A stretch of 64,000 nucleotides of DNA from an uncultured Eubacteriales bacterium. Its GTDB lineage: Bacteria > Bacillota > Clostridia > Oscillospirales > Acutalibacteraceae. The stretch is from contig CAKSCM010000007.1 of the NCBI GenBank assembly GCA_934444365.1, forward strand, positions 44,478-108,477. Direction: 5' to 3'. The notes under the pieces were generated by a model. The model ran no database searches. It was given only the letters and a program-made list of their open reading frames with translations, and was not told the origin of the DNA. Shown in pieces: positions 18,490 through 27,337 of the stretch (positions within the stretch are counted from its first letter, which is position 1; every line of letters begins with the position of its first letter). The position numbers were made by a program, and so were the translations under genes.

Positions 18490-18605
18490 GGGGAGGCGTT
18501 TTGCCTTATTTATAAGGCAAAAACGTCAATAAACCGTATAAAGGCAATCATGTTTTATCTCTCGTCGGTCGGTTTATTGACGGCCGGCTCCGCCGGCGCC
18601 TCCCC
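18490..18605. repeat. Four-helix inverted-repeat element (four-way junction)
   Basis: A 116-base intergenic element in which nested inverted repeats close one another. An outer 9-bp stem (18490-18498 with 18597-18605) encloses three hairpins: 11 bp (18499-18509 with 18512-18522), 13 bp perfect (18524-18536 with 18570-18582, 33-base loop) and 5-6 bp GC-rich (18583-18588 with 18592-18597). There is no T-run after it, so it is not a simple terminator. It may be a structured RNA or a palindromic mobile repeat. I saw no second copy in the window. Confidence 0.7.
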
Positions 18606-18710
18606 GAGGCCGAAAGAATTTTATTCGCCGCAATAATCGGACAAACAGCCTTTTACAACCGAAAAAATCACGGTTTTCAGGTCGATAATTATAAGGTTTA
18701 GGCATTTTAC

Positions 18711-18739
18711 TTGACCGATCAAATCATCTGCTGTATAAT
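18711..18739 (+). promoter_or_regulatory. Promoter of rqcP
   Basis: TTGACC, 17 bases, TATAAT, about 100 bases upstream of the S4-domain gene. Apart from the terminator, the four-helix element and this promoter, the gap 18321-18837 shows nothing. Confidence 0.75.
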
Positions 18740-18837
18740 GTAAAAACGGTAAATTGTAATTCGCTCAGCCGCTTAATTCACGATTAAAAACGGCGGCCGA
18801 GCTTCATATGATTTTTTAAAATCCGGGAGATACTTTA

Positions 18838-19080
18838 ATGAGACTTGACAAATACCTTAAGGTTTCAAGAATAATAAAGCGGCGTACCGTCGCAAACGAC
18901 GCCTGCGACGCCGGAAGGATTGACGTAAACGGCAAACCGGCGCGCGCATCATACGATGTTAAGGTCGGCGACATAATAACCGTCCGCCTCGGCAAAATGC
19001 CCCTTAATGCCCGTGTTCTGGCGGTAAATGAATTTGCACGCAAAGAGGACGCAGGCTTAATGTATGAAATAACCGACTGA
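18838..19080 (+). CDS. rqcP: RqcP/HslR-type S4 RNA-binding protein
   Basis: An 80-residue protein consisting almost wholly of one S4 domain: MRLDKYLKVSRIIKRRTVA, DAGRIDVNGKPA, and VGDIITVRLG. In Firmicutes the homologue (YabO/RqcP) stabilises peptidyl-tRNA in the P-site of stalled 60S-like 50S subunits together with RqcH during C-terminal Ala tailing. The length matches. GGGAG is found 6-10 bases upstream of the ATG. It stands alone between two promoters, without the mazG/spoVT neighbours seen in Bacillus. Confidence 0.88.
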   Translation: MRLDKYLKVSRIIKRRTVANDACDAGRIDVNGKPARASYDVKVGDIITVRLGKMPLNARVLAVNEFARKEDAGLMYEITD

Positions 19081-19346
19081 CACGGCAATGCATTTATGTG
19101 CTGATAAATTCGTGTATCTCTGATACAAACGCCGTATCACCGGCATTACCGGAGCAAAGGTTATTTGATAAATACGGCTTTGAAGCCACTTTCGGACAAA
19201 CCTTCGGCATGGTTAAAAAAATGTAACCGTTTTTTAACAGTTGCCGTGTTATAATAGGCTGTACGCGAACACTTTTTATCTCAAAAGGCAGTACGACCCA
19301 AAGCTTATTTACATTTTCACATATCCTCTAACATAAGGAGAAAAGT

Positions 19347-22094
19347 ATGAGTAACGAGTTTGAGAACGAGAATAATCACCTCCAAAACACCGGGGACGAT
19401 GATTTTATCCTGTCGGACGGATTTTCCATAGACGGCGAAGGGCAGGATGAAAAGGACTACGACCTCGATATGTGGACCGATTATGTAACCGCCGAATCAA
19501 AAAGGCCCCACGGCAGCGAAACCGGCGAAAACAACGAGGACAGCGATGTCATATATTCATCAAGCGAAAAGGAGGAGGAAGCCCATTTGAGAAGCGGTGC
19601 CCCCTCCCATACGCGCACAAAAAGCAGAAAAAAAACAAAGAAAAAGTTTTCAAAAACCAAAAAAATACTGCTTTCTGCCGTGCTGATAGTGCTTATTACA
19701 TTCTGTCTTATTGTAAGCGCTTTCAGTATTTACGTCTTTGCCGTTGTGGATGACGATATCGGTTACAACCTCAACAACCTCAGCGTCAATTATTCCACCG
19801 TTATATACGCTAAAAACCGCGATACCGAGGAATACAGCGAATATTGCCGGCTGCACGGATCGGAAAACCGCGTGTGGGTCGATTCGAGCGAGTTTTCTCC
19901 TTACATCTGCGACGCCATTGTAGCAATCGAGGATAAACGTTTTTACCAGCACGAGGGCGTTGACTGGAAGCGTACCTTCAGCGCTTTTCTCAACATGTTC
20001 TTCGATATTTACGGCGGTACACAGGGCGGCTCCACCATAACCCAGCAGCTGGTCAAAAACCTTACCGGCGACAAGGAACAGACCCCTCAGCGTAAAATCC
20101 AGGAGATAATGCGCGCTCGCAACATCGAGAAAAACTACGCTAAATCCACCATTATAGAGTGCTATGCAAACATTGTACATTTCGGAAACGGATGCGACGG
20201 AGTACAGGTTGCGGCTCAGTATTATTTCGGCAAGGACGCAAAAGACCTTACCCTTCTTGAGTGCGCCTCTCTTGCAGCCACCATACAGACTCCGGCGACC
20301 AAGAACCCGATCGACGGACCCGAGGTAAACAAGGAGCGCCGCGAGACGTGTCTTGCGCTCATGCTTGAGCAGGAGCTCATTTCCAAGGAGCAGTACGATG
20401 AAGCAATGAGTCAGGAGCTTGTTGTTGTGGATCACTCCTCCAAAAGCAGCACCGATGATGACAGCGACGGCGAAAAGCTTGATAAATCCAACGTTTACGA
20501 TTTCTTTGTCGAAACCGTTATCGACGATGTTATAGACGATCTTGTAAACATCAAGGGCTACCCCAAGGATGAAGCCCAGCGGCTGCTTTATTCCGGTGGA
20601 CTTCAGATATATTCAACTGTCGATCCGTACGTTCAAAGGACTATGGAGGAGGTATTTGCCGACGACAGCAATTTTGCAAAGGTCGGTAAAAAAGAAGAGC
20701 AACCGCAAGCCGCAATGACACTTATGGATTATAACGGCCATATCGTCGGAATAATGGGCGGCCGCGGCGAAAAAACGGCCAACCGCATACTCAACCGCGC
20801 GACCACCTCAAAGAGGCAGCCCGGCTCATCCATAAAGCCCCTCGCTGCATATTCGCCGGCAATAGAGCTTAACCTCGCCACATACTCTACCTATATTGAG
20901 GACGCTCCGATAAAATTTAACGGCAAAAACTACCCCGATAGAGGTTCGTATGCCAATGTTACCCTGCAAAATGCGCTGTCGCGCTCGCTTAACTGCGTTG
21001 CAGTGCGGCTTGTAAATAAAATCGGAGTGGATAAAAGCTACGAATTCGTTGAACAGCGCTATCATATTTCAACCTTGGTTGAAAGCTACACTCGCGATGA
21101 CGGTACTATTTTAACCGATCATACCCTTTCGTCGATGGCTCTCGGAGGAATGGTAAACGGAGTTACAACCAAGGAAATGGCCGCAGCATATGCCTGCTTC
21201 GGAAACCTCGGGGTTTACTGGAAACCCACTACTTACACGAAAATCGTGAATACATTCGGCGACGAAATACTTTCTCAGGACACGATAGGAACCCAAAGCA
21301 TTTCCCAGGAAACGGCCAACGTTATGAATGAAATCATGCAAACCGCCGTTACCGGCAGCGGTGGCACTGCTCGTCCTGCTGCCTTCGGCGGATGGCCGAT
21401 ATTTGCAAAAACCGGCACAACCAACGACAACTATGACCGTTGGATGGTCGCAGGAACGCCTTACTATGTAGCCGCATGCTGGTACGGCTTTGATACACCT
21501 GCCGAAATGGGCGGAACGTCGTACAACCCGTGTATTTATTTCTGGAAGCCGGTAATGAAAAAGATACATGAAAAACTCGAGCTTTGCGATTTTGCCGAGT
21601 CCGGTTCGGTAAGCTACAGGTATTATTGCACCTCGAGCGGTGAGCTTGCAACCGACCGCTGCTCCAATGTAGCGCTCGGCTTCTATAAAAACAGCTATCT
21701 GCCCGTATGCTCACAGCACGGCGGAGCCATACGTGCCGAGGTAACCAAGCCCTCCCCTGTCGGCGGAAAATTTGCCGAAATATATGCCGGAGGTCTCTTG
21801 CCGGAATATGAACCCCCAAAATCTGTATCGGAGGAATCAAGTGATTCGTCCGAAAGCACATCCGGCGAAGAAAGCGCACCAACGGAAGAGTCATCAACGC
21901 CCGAAAGCGAGCCGTCACCCTCATCAAATCAAATTGTAATAATCCCGAGCAATACCGATCCGGAGCCTTCAAAGGAGGAATCATCCCCCTCCCGGCCTGA
22001 TCCCGAGCCATCATCCGAGGAAGAAAGTAAGGATGAGCCCTCCTCAGGCAGTAATCCGGACGACAGTTCCGACGAAGACGAAGGGGTAGGCTAA
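19347..22094 (+). CDS. Class A penicillin-binding protein (PBP1A-type)
   Basis: A 915-residue bifunctional peptidoglycan synthase. The acidic N-terminal cytosolic tail of about 105 residues ends in a Lys/Arg patch, then one TM near 110-135. The GT51 domain has EDKRFYQHEGVDW, GGSTITQQLVKNL and RKIQEIMRA. The transpeptidase has SXXK in PGSSIKPL, SXN in SRSLNC and KTG in FAKTGTTND. After about residue 810 the tail is a Ser/Glu/Pro-rich disordered stretch. RBS AAGGAG. A -10 like TATAAT lies at about 19252 upstream; no convincing -35 was seen. The long charged tails on both ends are larger than in Bacillus PBP1. Confidence 0.95.
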   Translation: MSNEFENENNHLQNTGDDDFILSDGFSIDGEGQDEKDYDLDMWTDYVTAESKRPHGSETGENNEDSDVIYSSSEKEEEAHLRSGAPSHTRTKSRKKTKKKFSKTKKILLSAVLIVLITFCLIVSAFSIYVFAVVDDDIGYNLNNLSVNYSTVIYAKNRDTEEYSEYCRLHGSENRVWVDSSEFSPYICDAIVAIEDKRFYQHEGVDWKRTFSAFLNMFFDIYGGTQGGSTITQQLVKNLTGDKEQTPQRKIQEIMRARNIEKNYAKSTIIECYANIVHFGNGCDGVQVAAQYYFGKDAKDLTLLECASLAATIQTPATKNPIDGPEVNKERRETCLALMLEQELISKEQYDEAMSQELVVVDHSSKSSTDDDSDGEKLDKSNVYDFFVETVIDDVIDDLVNIKGYPKDEAQRLLYSGGLQIYSTVDPYVQRTMEEVFADDSNFAKVGKKEEQPQAAMTLMDYNGHIVGIMGGRGEKTANRILNRATTSKRQPGSSIKPLAAYSPAIELNLATYSTYIEDAPIKFNGKNYPDRGSYANVTLQNALSRSLNCVAVRLVNKIGVDKSYEFVEQRYHISTLVESYTRDDGTILTDHTLSSMALGGMVNGVTTKEMAAAYACFGNLGVYWKPTTYTKIVNTFGDEILSQDTIGTQSISQETANVMNEIMQTAVTGSGGTARPAAFGGWPIFAKTGTTNDNYDRWMVAGTPYYVAACWYGFDTPAEMGGTSYNPCIYFWKPVMKKIHEKLELCDFAESGSVSYRYYCTSSGELATDRCSNVALGFYKNSYLPVCSQHGGAIRAEVTKPSPVGGKFAEIYAGGLLPEYEPPKSVSEESSDSSESTSGEESAPTEESSTPESEPSPSSNQIVIIPSNTDPEPSKEESSPSRPDPEPSSEEESKDEPSSGSNPDDSSDEDEGVG

Positions 22095-22222
22095 AAGAAT
22101 AAAACCGATTGCAAAACATTAAAAAGCCGGTTGACGGACGGTTTACCCGCTGTCCGTCAGCCGTCAACTTGAATTTTCATTTAAAACGGCAAGGTAAAAC
22201 GATAAAATACGGAGGATCAAAA

Positions 22223-24124
22223 ATGTACGATGGCTTTATAAAGGTTGCGGCGGCGACCCCGAAAATCCGTGTAGCCGATTGCGTTTATAATTCTCAGCAG
22301 ATACACTCCGCCATACAAAGCGCGGCAAAACGCGGCGTCAAGGTACTTGTACTGCCCGAGCTTTGCTTAACCGGATACACCTGCAGCGATTTATTTTTGC
22401 AAAACACCCTGATTTCGGCGGCGGCGTCGTCCCTTAAAGAGATTGCCTCGTCGGTCGGTGATATACTGGTCTTTGTCGGATTGCCGGTGCTGTACGGCGG
22501 AAAGCTTTATTCCGCCACCGCCGCACTTTTCGAGGGGAAAATCCTCGGAATAGTCCCCAAGACCTACATTCCGAACTACAGCGAATTTTACGAGAAACGC
22601 CACTTCAGCTCCGCTCCGGAGGAAAATGCGACAATAGACATTTGCGGTGCGAGTGTCCCCTTCGGCACTAAGCTGATATTCGCCTCGTCGAGATGTCCCG
22701 ATTTAAAAATCGCCGCCGAAATATGCGAGGATCTCTGGTCGGTCAGCCCTCCGTCGTGCGATCATGCCGTCGCCGGCGCTACAATAATAGTCAATCCTTC
22801 CGCCAGTGATGAGGTGGTCGGCAAGACATTTTACAGACAACAGCTTGTAAGCGGACAATCCGGAAGACTTATTTGCGGCTATATATATGCCGACGCCGGC
22901 GAGGGGGAATCAACGACCGACCTTGTATTCACGGCACATAATATGATCTGTGAAAACGGAACGATCCTCAACCAAAGCAAATTTACCGACGAACTGCTTA
23001 TTTCCGAAATTGACGTCAGCCGGCTTGCCTTTGAAAGGCGCCGCATTACGACCTTCCCCGACGAAAATTCCAAGGGATATACCAAAATATTTTTTGATTC
23101 CCATTGCGAATATACGGCACTTACAAGGGATATTCCGTGTGCTCCGTTTGTACCGGGCAATGCTGACCTCCGGCACGAGCGCTGCGAAGAAATTCTTTCG
23201 CTTCAGGCATTGGGCCTTAAAAAACGCCTTGTTCACACCAATGCAAAATCAGCAGTAATAGGCATTTCGGGCGGACTCGACTCCACCCTCGCGCTGCTTG
23301 TATGCGCAAGGGCCTTTAAGGCTCTCTCCCGTCCTATGAGCGACATAATAACGGTTACCATGCCCTGCTTCGGCACAACACAGCGAACCCGTTCAAACGC
23401 ACAGCGGTTATGCGAATGTATCGGCACCGAATTATTGACTATTGACATAACCGATTCGGTAAAGCAGCATTTTTCAGACATAGGACAAAACGAAGAAAAA
23501 CAGGATATAACCTTTGAAAACTCTCAGGCCAGAGAACGCACCCAAGTCCTTATGGATATAGCAAACAAAAATTCAGGACTTGTTATCGGCACGGGCGATT
23601 TATCCGAGTTAGCTCTCGGCTGGGCCACCTACAACGGCGACCATATGTCTATGTACGGTGTAAATGCTTCGATTCCCAAGACCCTCGTGCGTTATCTTGT
23701 AGCACATGAGGCCGAAATATCCGAAAACGAGATTTTTTCAAAAACCCTTTACGATATTCTCGACACTCCTGTAAGTCCCGAGCTGTTGCGCCCGTCAAAC
23801 GGAGAAATCTCCCAAAAGACCGAAGAGCTTGTCGGCCCATATGAGTTGCACGACTTTTTCCTCTACTATGCCATACGCTGGGGATTTGAGCCCAAGAAAA
23901 TCTACCGTATTGCAAGATATGCCTTTGCCGGGAAATATGACGATACATTTATTCTCAAATGGCTTAAAAACTTTTACAGGCGATTTTTCGCCCAGCAGTT
24001 CAAACGCTCATGCCTGCCCGACGGTCCTAAGGTCGGCAGTCTTACCCTCTCTCCAAGGGGCGACTGGCGTATGCCGAGCGACGCCGTAGCCTCACTTTGG
24101 TTAAACGAGCTCGAAAAGCTTTAA
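22223..24124 (+). CDS. nadE: Glutamine-dependent NAD+ synthetase
   Basis: A 633-residue two-domain enzyme. The N-terminal nitrilase-type glutaminase has Glu in LPELCLTG, Lys in KTYIPNYSEF and Cys in AAEICEDLW. The C-terminal ATP-dependent synthetase has the P-loop SGGLDSTLA. It converts nicotinate adenine dinucleotide to NAD+ using glutamine-derived ammonia. The start at 22223 follows GGAGG with 7-base spacing. A longer frame from 22109 would enter an imperfect hairpin (about 22130-22172) between the PBP gene and nadE and has no ribosome binding site. Confidence 0.95.
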   Translation: MYDGFIKVAAATPKIRVADCVYNSQQIHSAIQSAAKRGVKVLVLPELCLTGYTCSDLFLQNTLISAAASSLKEIASSVGDILVFVGLPVLYGGKLYSATAALFEGKILGIVPKTYIPNYSEFYEKRHFSSAPEENATIDICGASVPFGTKLIFASSRCPDLKIAAEICEDLWSVSPPSCDHAVAGATIIVNPSASDEVVGKTFYRQQLVSGQSGRLICGYIYADAGEGESTTDLVFTAHNMICENGTILNQSKFTDELLISEIDVSRLAFERRRITTFPDENSKGYTKIFFDSHCEYTALTRDIPCAPFVPGNADLRHERCEEILSLQALGLKKRLVHTNAKSAVIGISGGLDSTLALLVCARAFKALSRPMSDIITVTMPCFGTTQRTRSNAQRLCECIGTELLTIDITDSVKQHFSDIGQNEEKQDITFENSQARERTQVLMDIANKNSGLVIGTGDLSELALGWATYNGDHMSMYGVNASIPKTLVRYLVAHEAEISENEIFSKTLYDILDTPVSPELLRPSNGEISQKTEELVGPYELHDFFLYYAIRWGFEPKKIYRIARYAFAGKYDDTFILKWLKNFYRRFFAQQFKRSCLPDGPKVGSLTLSPRGDWRMPSDAVASLWLNELEKL

Positions 24125-24165
24125 ATAACCGAACGCCGCACCGGACACCGCTAGAATAATTTAAT

Positions 24166-24205
24166 AAAAAGCGGGTCATCGTAAAAAACGACGGCCCGCT
24201 TTTTG
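24166..24205 (+). terminator. Terminator of nadE
   Basis: Stem AGCGGGTCATCGT/ACGACGGCCCGCT, 12 of 13 paired including one G-T, followed by TTTTTGT. Confidence 0.9.
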
Positions 24206-24208
24206 TAT

Positions 24209-24248
24209 AAAAAGAATTACCGTTGTTGATATTGTATCAACAACGGTA
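24209..24248 (-). terminator. Terminator of tRNA-fMet
   Basis: A perfect 14-bp stem TACCGTTGTTGATA/TATCAACAACGGTA (24218-24248) followed on the minus strand by ATTCTTTTTATA, a few bases after the tRNA 3' end. It nearly abuts the nadE terminator in a convergent arrangement. Confidence 0.85.
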
Positions 24249-24255
24249 ACGGATT

Positions 24256-24331
<76 letters not shown>

Positions 24332-24368
24332 GTATATACACAAGTTATAATTCCTCGTGACTTAAATA

Positions 24369-24397
24369 ATATTACCACAGCCAATCCGTTTTGTCAA
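24369..24397 (-). promoter_or_regulatory. Promoter of tRNA-fMet
   Basis: TTGACA, 17 bases, TAATAT on the minus strand, about 37 bases upstream of the mature 5' end. Confidence 0.75.
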
Positions 24398-24398
24398 G

Positions 24399-24667
24399 CA
24401 AAATTTCGATTTTTCTTAAAGCTTATTTTGTACAAGTGTCAATGATGGGTGACACTTGTACACTCCGTTCTTTTCGGAATACCGTATTACCCGTTGACGA
24501 AACTTAGCTGTTGATGTTATACTATTCATTGAAAAACAACTCCTTTGTGGCTCGATGTTGGTTTTGCATCTTTCATCTTACCACTTTTGAGTTGTTTTTC
24601 AGTTTTTTATTTGTCACCCATCAATTGTAGCATAACAAATTCCGATTTTCTTAAAGCTTATTTTTTG
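24399..24667. repeat. Imperfect direct repeats flanking the MITE-like element
   Basis: About 30 bases at 24399-24430 recur at 24636-24667. Both contain TTCTTAAAGCTTATTTT exactly, with a few differences upstream and a length change in the T-run. They bracket the inverted-repeat element, so the region may be a local duplication or an unusually long target duplication. Confidence 0.6.
24443..24623. mobile_element. MITE-like element with terminal and internal inverted repeats
   Basis: A 181-base non-coding unit with perfect 12-base terminal inverted repeats TGATGGGTGACA/TGTCACCCATCA; with one gap the match extends outwards by about four more bases. An internal 13-base inverted repeat TGAAAAACAACTC/GAGTTGTTTTTCA sits at 24530-24542 and 24589-24601. 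The left end is also in an 11-bp palindrome GTACAAGTGTC/GACACTTGTAC (24430-24461). There is no transposase. This is what a non-autonomous element derived from an insertion sequence looks like; the parent family is not identified. Confidence 0.65.
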
Positions 24668-24822
24668 TCTTGCACAATAACACAATAAATTAATGCAACC
24701 GATATGCAGCGTCCGGCAGATTTTTGCCGTATAAAAAGTGAAAAACAAACCGGAAATGCATGGTTTTAGCATCTGCTTCATAAATTTGTAAAAACTTGTA
24801 TTTTACAAAATGTAAATGCTAA

Positions 24823-24903
24823 TAAAAAGGCGGCTTCTCCCCTGTTCTTCATCAACGGTGAATATCGGCTACCGTCACTTTAAATATCAGGGAATAAGCC
24901 GCC
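24823..24903 (-). terminator. Structured 3' end/terminator of nagB
   Basis: A long hairpin closed by GGCGGCTT/AAGCCGCC (24829-24903), extended by CCCTG/CAGGG and containing an inner ACGGT/ACCGT hairpin. On the minus strand it is followed by TTTTTATT. It lies about 120 bases after the nagB stop. The stretch 24624-24822 shows nothing else recognisable. Confidence 0.6.
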
Positions 24904-25021
24904 GAAAGCATTAAATCGGCACTGCCATTCGGTTTTTATTTTTTTTGCTGCGCCGGATACGGACGATTCTCGATTTATACTCTGTTCTACTGTACTTATC
25001 TAATGTACCGCCCGGATTACG

Positions 25022-25744
25022 TTAGCCCTCGTAAGCGTCCTTATCGCAAAGGACAACTACATTCTCATGGGTCTTTATAAGGGTAGCCGGATTTGAGGTG
25101 ACTATAGAATCGTCAAGCAGCCGGGAGAGCGCACTGTGTTTATTCTTGCCGGATATAAGCATAAGTATCATCTTGGCTTTAAGTATGGTTCCCATGCCCA
25201 TTGTTATGGCTTTTTTCGGCACTAAATCGGCACTTTCAAAAAAACGCGAATTCGCGTCGATGGTATCAGCCGTAAGATCGGTCATATGGGTGCCGGCATA
25301 AAGCACGTCGCCCGGTTCATTAAAGCCTATATGGCCGTTGCGGCCTATTCCGAGGACCTGAAGATCAACCCCGCCGGCAAGGCCTATGGCCTTATCGTAT
25401 TCCTTACCGAAAGCGGCAGGATCATCGGTCTGTCCGTCCGGAACGTGAGTATTTTCCTTTTTAATGTTTATCTTATCAAAAAGGTTTTTGTTCATAAAAT
25501 AACGATAGCTCTGATCGTTTTTCGGATCAATGGGGTAATACTCGTCGAGGTTGAAGGTTTTTGCCTCGCTGAAATCGACATAGCCGCTTTCGCACAGCTG
25601 TGCGAGACGTCCGTACATTCCCAGCGGAGTCGAACCGGTAGCAAGGCCTATAACGCTGTCGGGCTTTAAAATGACCTGACTTGCAACAATCTTCGCAGCT
25701 TCCTCAGACATTTTTTCATAAGTGTCGAATACCTTGATTTTCAT
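25022..25744 (-). CDS. nagB: Glucosamine-6-phosphate deaminase
   Basis: A 240-residue enzyme converting glucosamine 6-phosphate to fructose 6-phosphate and ammonia. Motifs include LATGSTPLGMYG (phosphate loop), FNLDEYYPI with the catalytic Asp, and GIGRNGHIGFNEPG with the catalytic His. The start at 25744 has GGGAGA 8-9 bases upstream, which excludes the 11-residue longer frame. It stands alone, without nagA or a PTS gene beside it. Confidence 0.95.
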   Translation of the reverse strand: MKIKVFDTYEKMSEEAAKIVASQVILKPDSVIGLATGSTPLGMYGRLAQLCESGYVDFSEAKTFNLDEYYPIDPKNDQSYRYFMNKNLFDKINIKKENTHVPDGQTDDPAAFGKEYDKAIGLAGGVDLQVLGIGRNGHIGFNEPGDVLYAGTHMTDLTADTIDANSRFFESADLVPKKAITMGMGTILKAKMILMLISGKNKHSALSRLLDDSIVTSNPATLIKTHENVVVLCDKDAYEG

Positions 25745-25776
25745 AATACATCTCTCCCTTTTTAATACCGATAACA

Positions 25777-25804
25777 ATTATACAATCAATAAAAATATCG
25801 TCAA
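25777..25804 (-). promoter_or_regulatory. Promoter of nagB
   Basis: TTGACG, 16 bases, TATAAT on the minus strand; the leader is about 30 bases. Confidence 0.7.
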
Positions 25805-25854
25805 TTACATCTATTGCCCATTCTTGTAGCAATATTGACTTTTTACCGGAATAC

Positions 25855-26100
25855 ATGAAATATAATGTTGAAATTCAGAATTATTATTACGATGATTCCA
25901 CCGAGCTTAAAAACGACAGCGGTCTTAAATACATAGATTTCTTGTCAGCCGGCGATTCGGGCACAAAGTTCCGTTCGTTCGACTACATATACAAAACCGG
26001 CGACGCTTTTTGGCAGGTAAGATTTACGGCTCGCGAGGAAGCATTTGCTCGGTATACCGAGCAGATATCCGAATGGGCGAATTCGGCCCGCTTTGAATAA
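25855..26100 (+). CDS. Small hypothetical protein
   Basis: An 81-residue acidic, Tyr- and Phe-rich frame, MKYNVEIQNYYYDDSTELK onward, without signal peptide or membrane segment. I do not recognise a family. Support comes from its own terminator 18 bases downstream and codon use like its neighbours. Against it is a weak ribosome binding site (GGA 6-8 bases upstream). Confidence 0.5.
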   Translation: MKYNVEIQNYYYDDSTELKNDSGLKYIDFLSAGDSGTKFRSFDYIYKTGDAFWQVRFTAREEAFARYTEQISEWANSARFE

Positions 26101-26117
26101 ACGGAATTTTTAAATAC

Positions 26118-26157
26118 CGGCGGTCGGCTGTGTTTTTTATCAGCAGCCGCCGTTTTT
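26118..26157 (+). terminator. Terminator after the small ORF
   Basis: GC-rich stem CGGCGG/CCGCCG with further pairing GGCTG/CAGC inside, followed by TTTTTTG. Confidence 0.8.
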
Positions 26158-26186
26158 TGTTCTTTCGGTCTTTTTTAAAAGCCGTA

Positions 26187-26215
26187 TTGACCCGTCTGTT
26201 TTTTTAATATATAAT
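26187..26215 (+). promoter_or_regulatory. Promoter of the DUF3737 gene
   Basis: TTGACC, 17 bases, TATAAT; the leader is about 125 bases. Confidence 0.7.
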
Positions 26216-26347
26216 TGTAAAGGTATAATTCTTCTTAACAAAAGGATAATTTTAACCTTTTTTAACCGAAAAGGCGCAAATAACTTTAAATATTTTTTGC
26301 ACCCGGCGCGGACATAAAACCATACTTAAACTAATGGGAGCATTAAA

Positions 26348-27196
26348 ATGGCAGAAACCAAAAAAGAGATATCGGGCAGATTTTTCACGGGAGAACGAGC
26401 CCTTTTTCATGAGAAAAACGCACATATAACCTACAGCACCTTTGCCGACGGCGAATCTCCTCTTAAAGAAAGTGCAAATATCGAGCTTGACGGCTGCATG
26501 TTCAAATGGAAATATCCGTTGTGGTATTCTGATAATATATCGGTTCAAAACAGCACCTGGTTCGAAATGGCGCGAGCCGGCGTGTGGTATTCGAATTTTG
26601 TCACGGTTGAAAAAAGCGCTATAGAAGCGCCGAAAAACTTTCGCCGCTGCCGGAATGTAACACTTAGCGATGTTTCCTTTGCAAACGCTGCCGAAACCCT
26701 CTGGAGCTGCGATAAGGTATCCCTTGACAGAATAACCGCAAGAGGCGATTATTTTGCCATGAACAGCACAAATTTAACCGTAAATGATCTTACCCTTTAC
26801 GGCAATTATTCCTTCGACGGGGTCAAAAATGCGCTGATAGAAAACTCGCGGCTTTTATCAAAGGACGCCTTTTGGAACAGCAGCGATATAACGGCTAAAG
26901 GCTGCTTTATTTCGGGAGAATATCTCGGTTGGAATTCAAAGAATCTCACCCTTATAAACTGCACGATAGAAAGTTTGCAGGGTCTGTGCTACATCGAAAA
27001 TCTTGTAATGAAAAACTGCCGTTTGCTTAATACCACCCTCGCTTTCGAGTATTCCTCGGTCGATGCCGAAATTAAGGGCAAAATCGACAGCGTTTTAAAT
27101 CCGAAATCCGGAACGATAAAGGCCGACGAAATAGGCGAACTGATTATTGAGCGCGACAAGGTTGATCCTTCAAAAACCAAAATCATCTGCAAATAA
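26348..27196 (+). CDS. DUF3737 family beta-helix protein
   Basis: A 282-residue protein that matches DUF3737, a right-handed parallel beta-helix family common in gut Firmicutes and Bacteroidetes. Short degenerate repeats of about 20 residues run throughout, with recurring N/D-ladder positions such as WYSDNISVQNSTW, WNSSDITAKGCF and WNSKNLTLINCTI. There is no signal peptide, so it is probably cytoplasmic. The biochemical role is unknown. GGGAG lies 7-11 bases before the ATG. Confidence 0.85.
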   Translation: MAETKKEISGRFFTGERALFHEKNAHITYSTFADGESPLKESANIELDGCMFKWKYPLWYSDNISVQNSTWFEMARAGVWYSNFVTVEKSAIEAPKNFRRCRNVTLSDVSFANAAETLWSCDKVSLDRITARGDYFAMNSTNLTVNDLTLYGNYSFDGVKNALIENSRLLSKDAFWNSSDITAKGCFISGEYLGWNSKNLTLINCTIESLQGLCYIENLVMKNCRLLNTTLAFEYSSVDAEIKGKIDSVLNPKSGTIKADEIGELIIERDKVDPSKTKIICK

Positions 27197-27337
27197 ACCG
27201 GCGATCCTCGTAAAATAAATAACCGCCTCTTTCCTGCTTTTAGGCAAACATCGTACCGGTCGGACAAAAAACGGTTGTCGCCATATTATCGTGACGGTCG
27301 GAAATATTTAACTGCAATAGAATTAAGGAGAATACCC

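Noticed and set aside
19141..19226. Protein-like segment FDKYGFEATFGQTFGM between rqcP and the PBP gene
   Set aside because: The open frame has no start codon and no ribosome binding site, and is short; at most a gene remnant.
24430..24461. Palindrome GTACAAGTGTC/GACACTTGTAC considered as a lone regulatory operator
   Set aside because: It overlaps the left terminus of the MITE-like element and has no promoter beside it, so it is explained better as part of the element.
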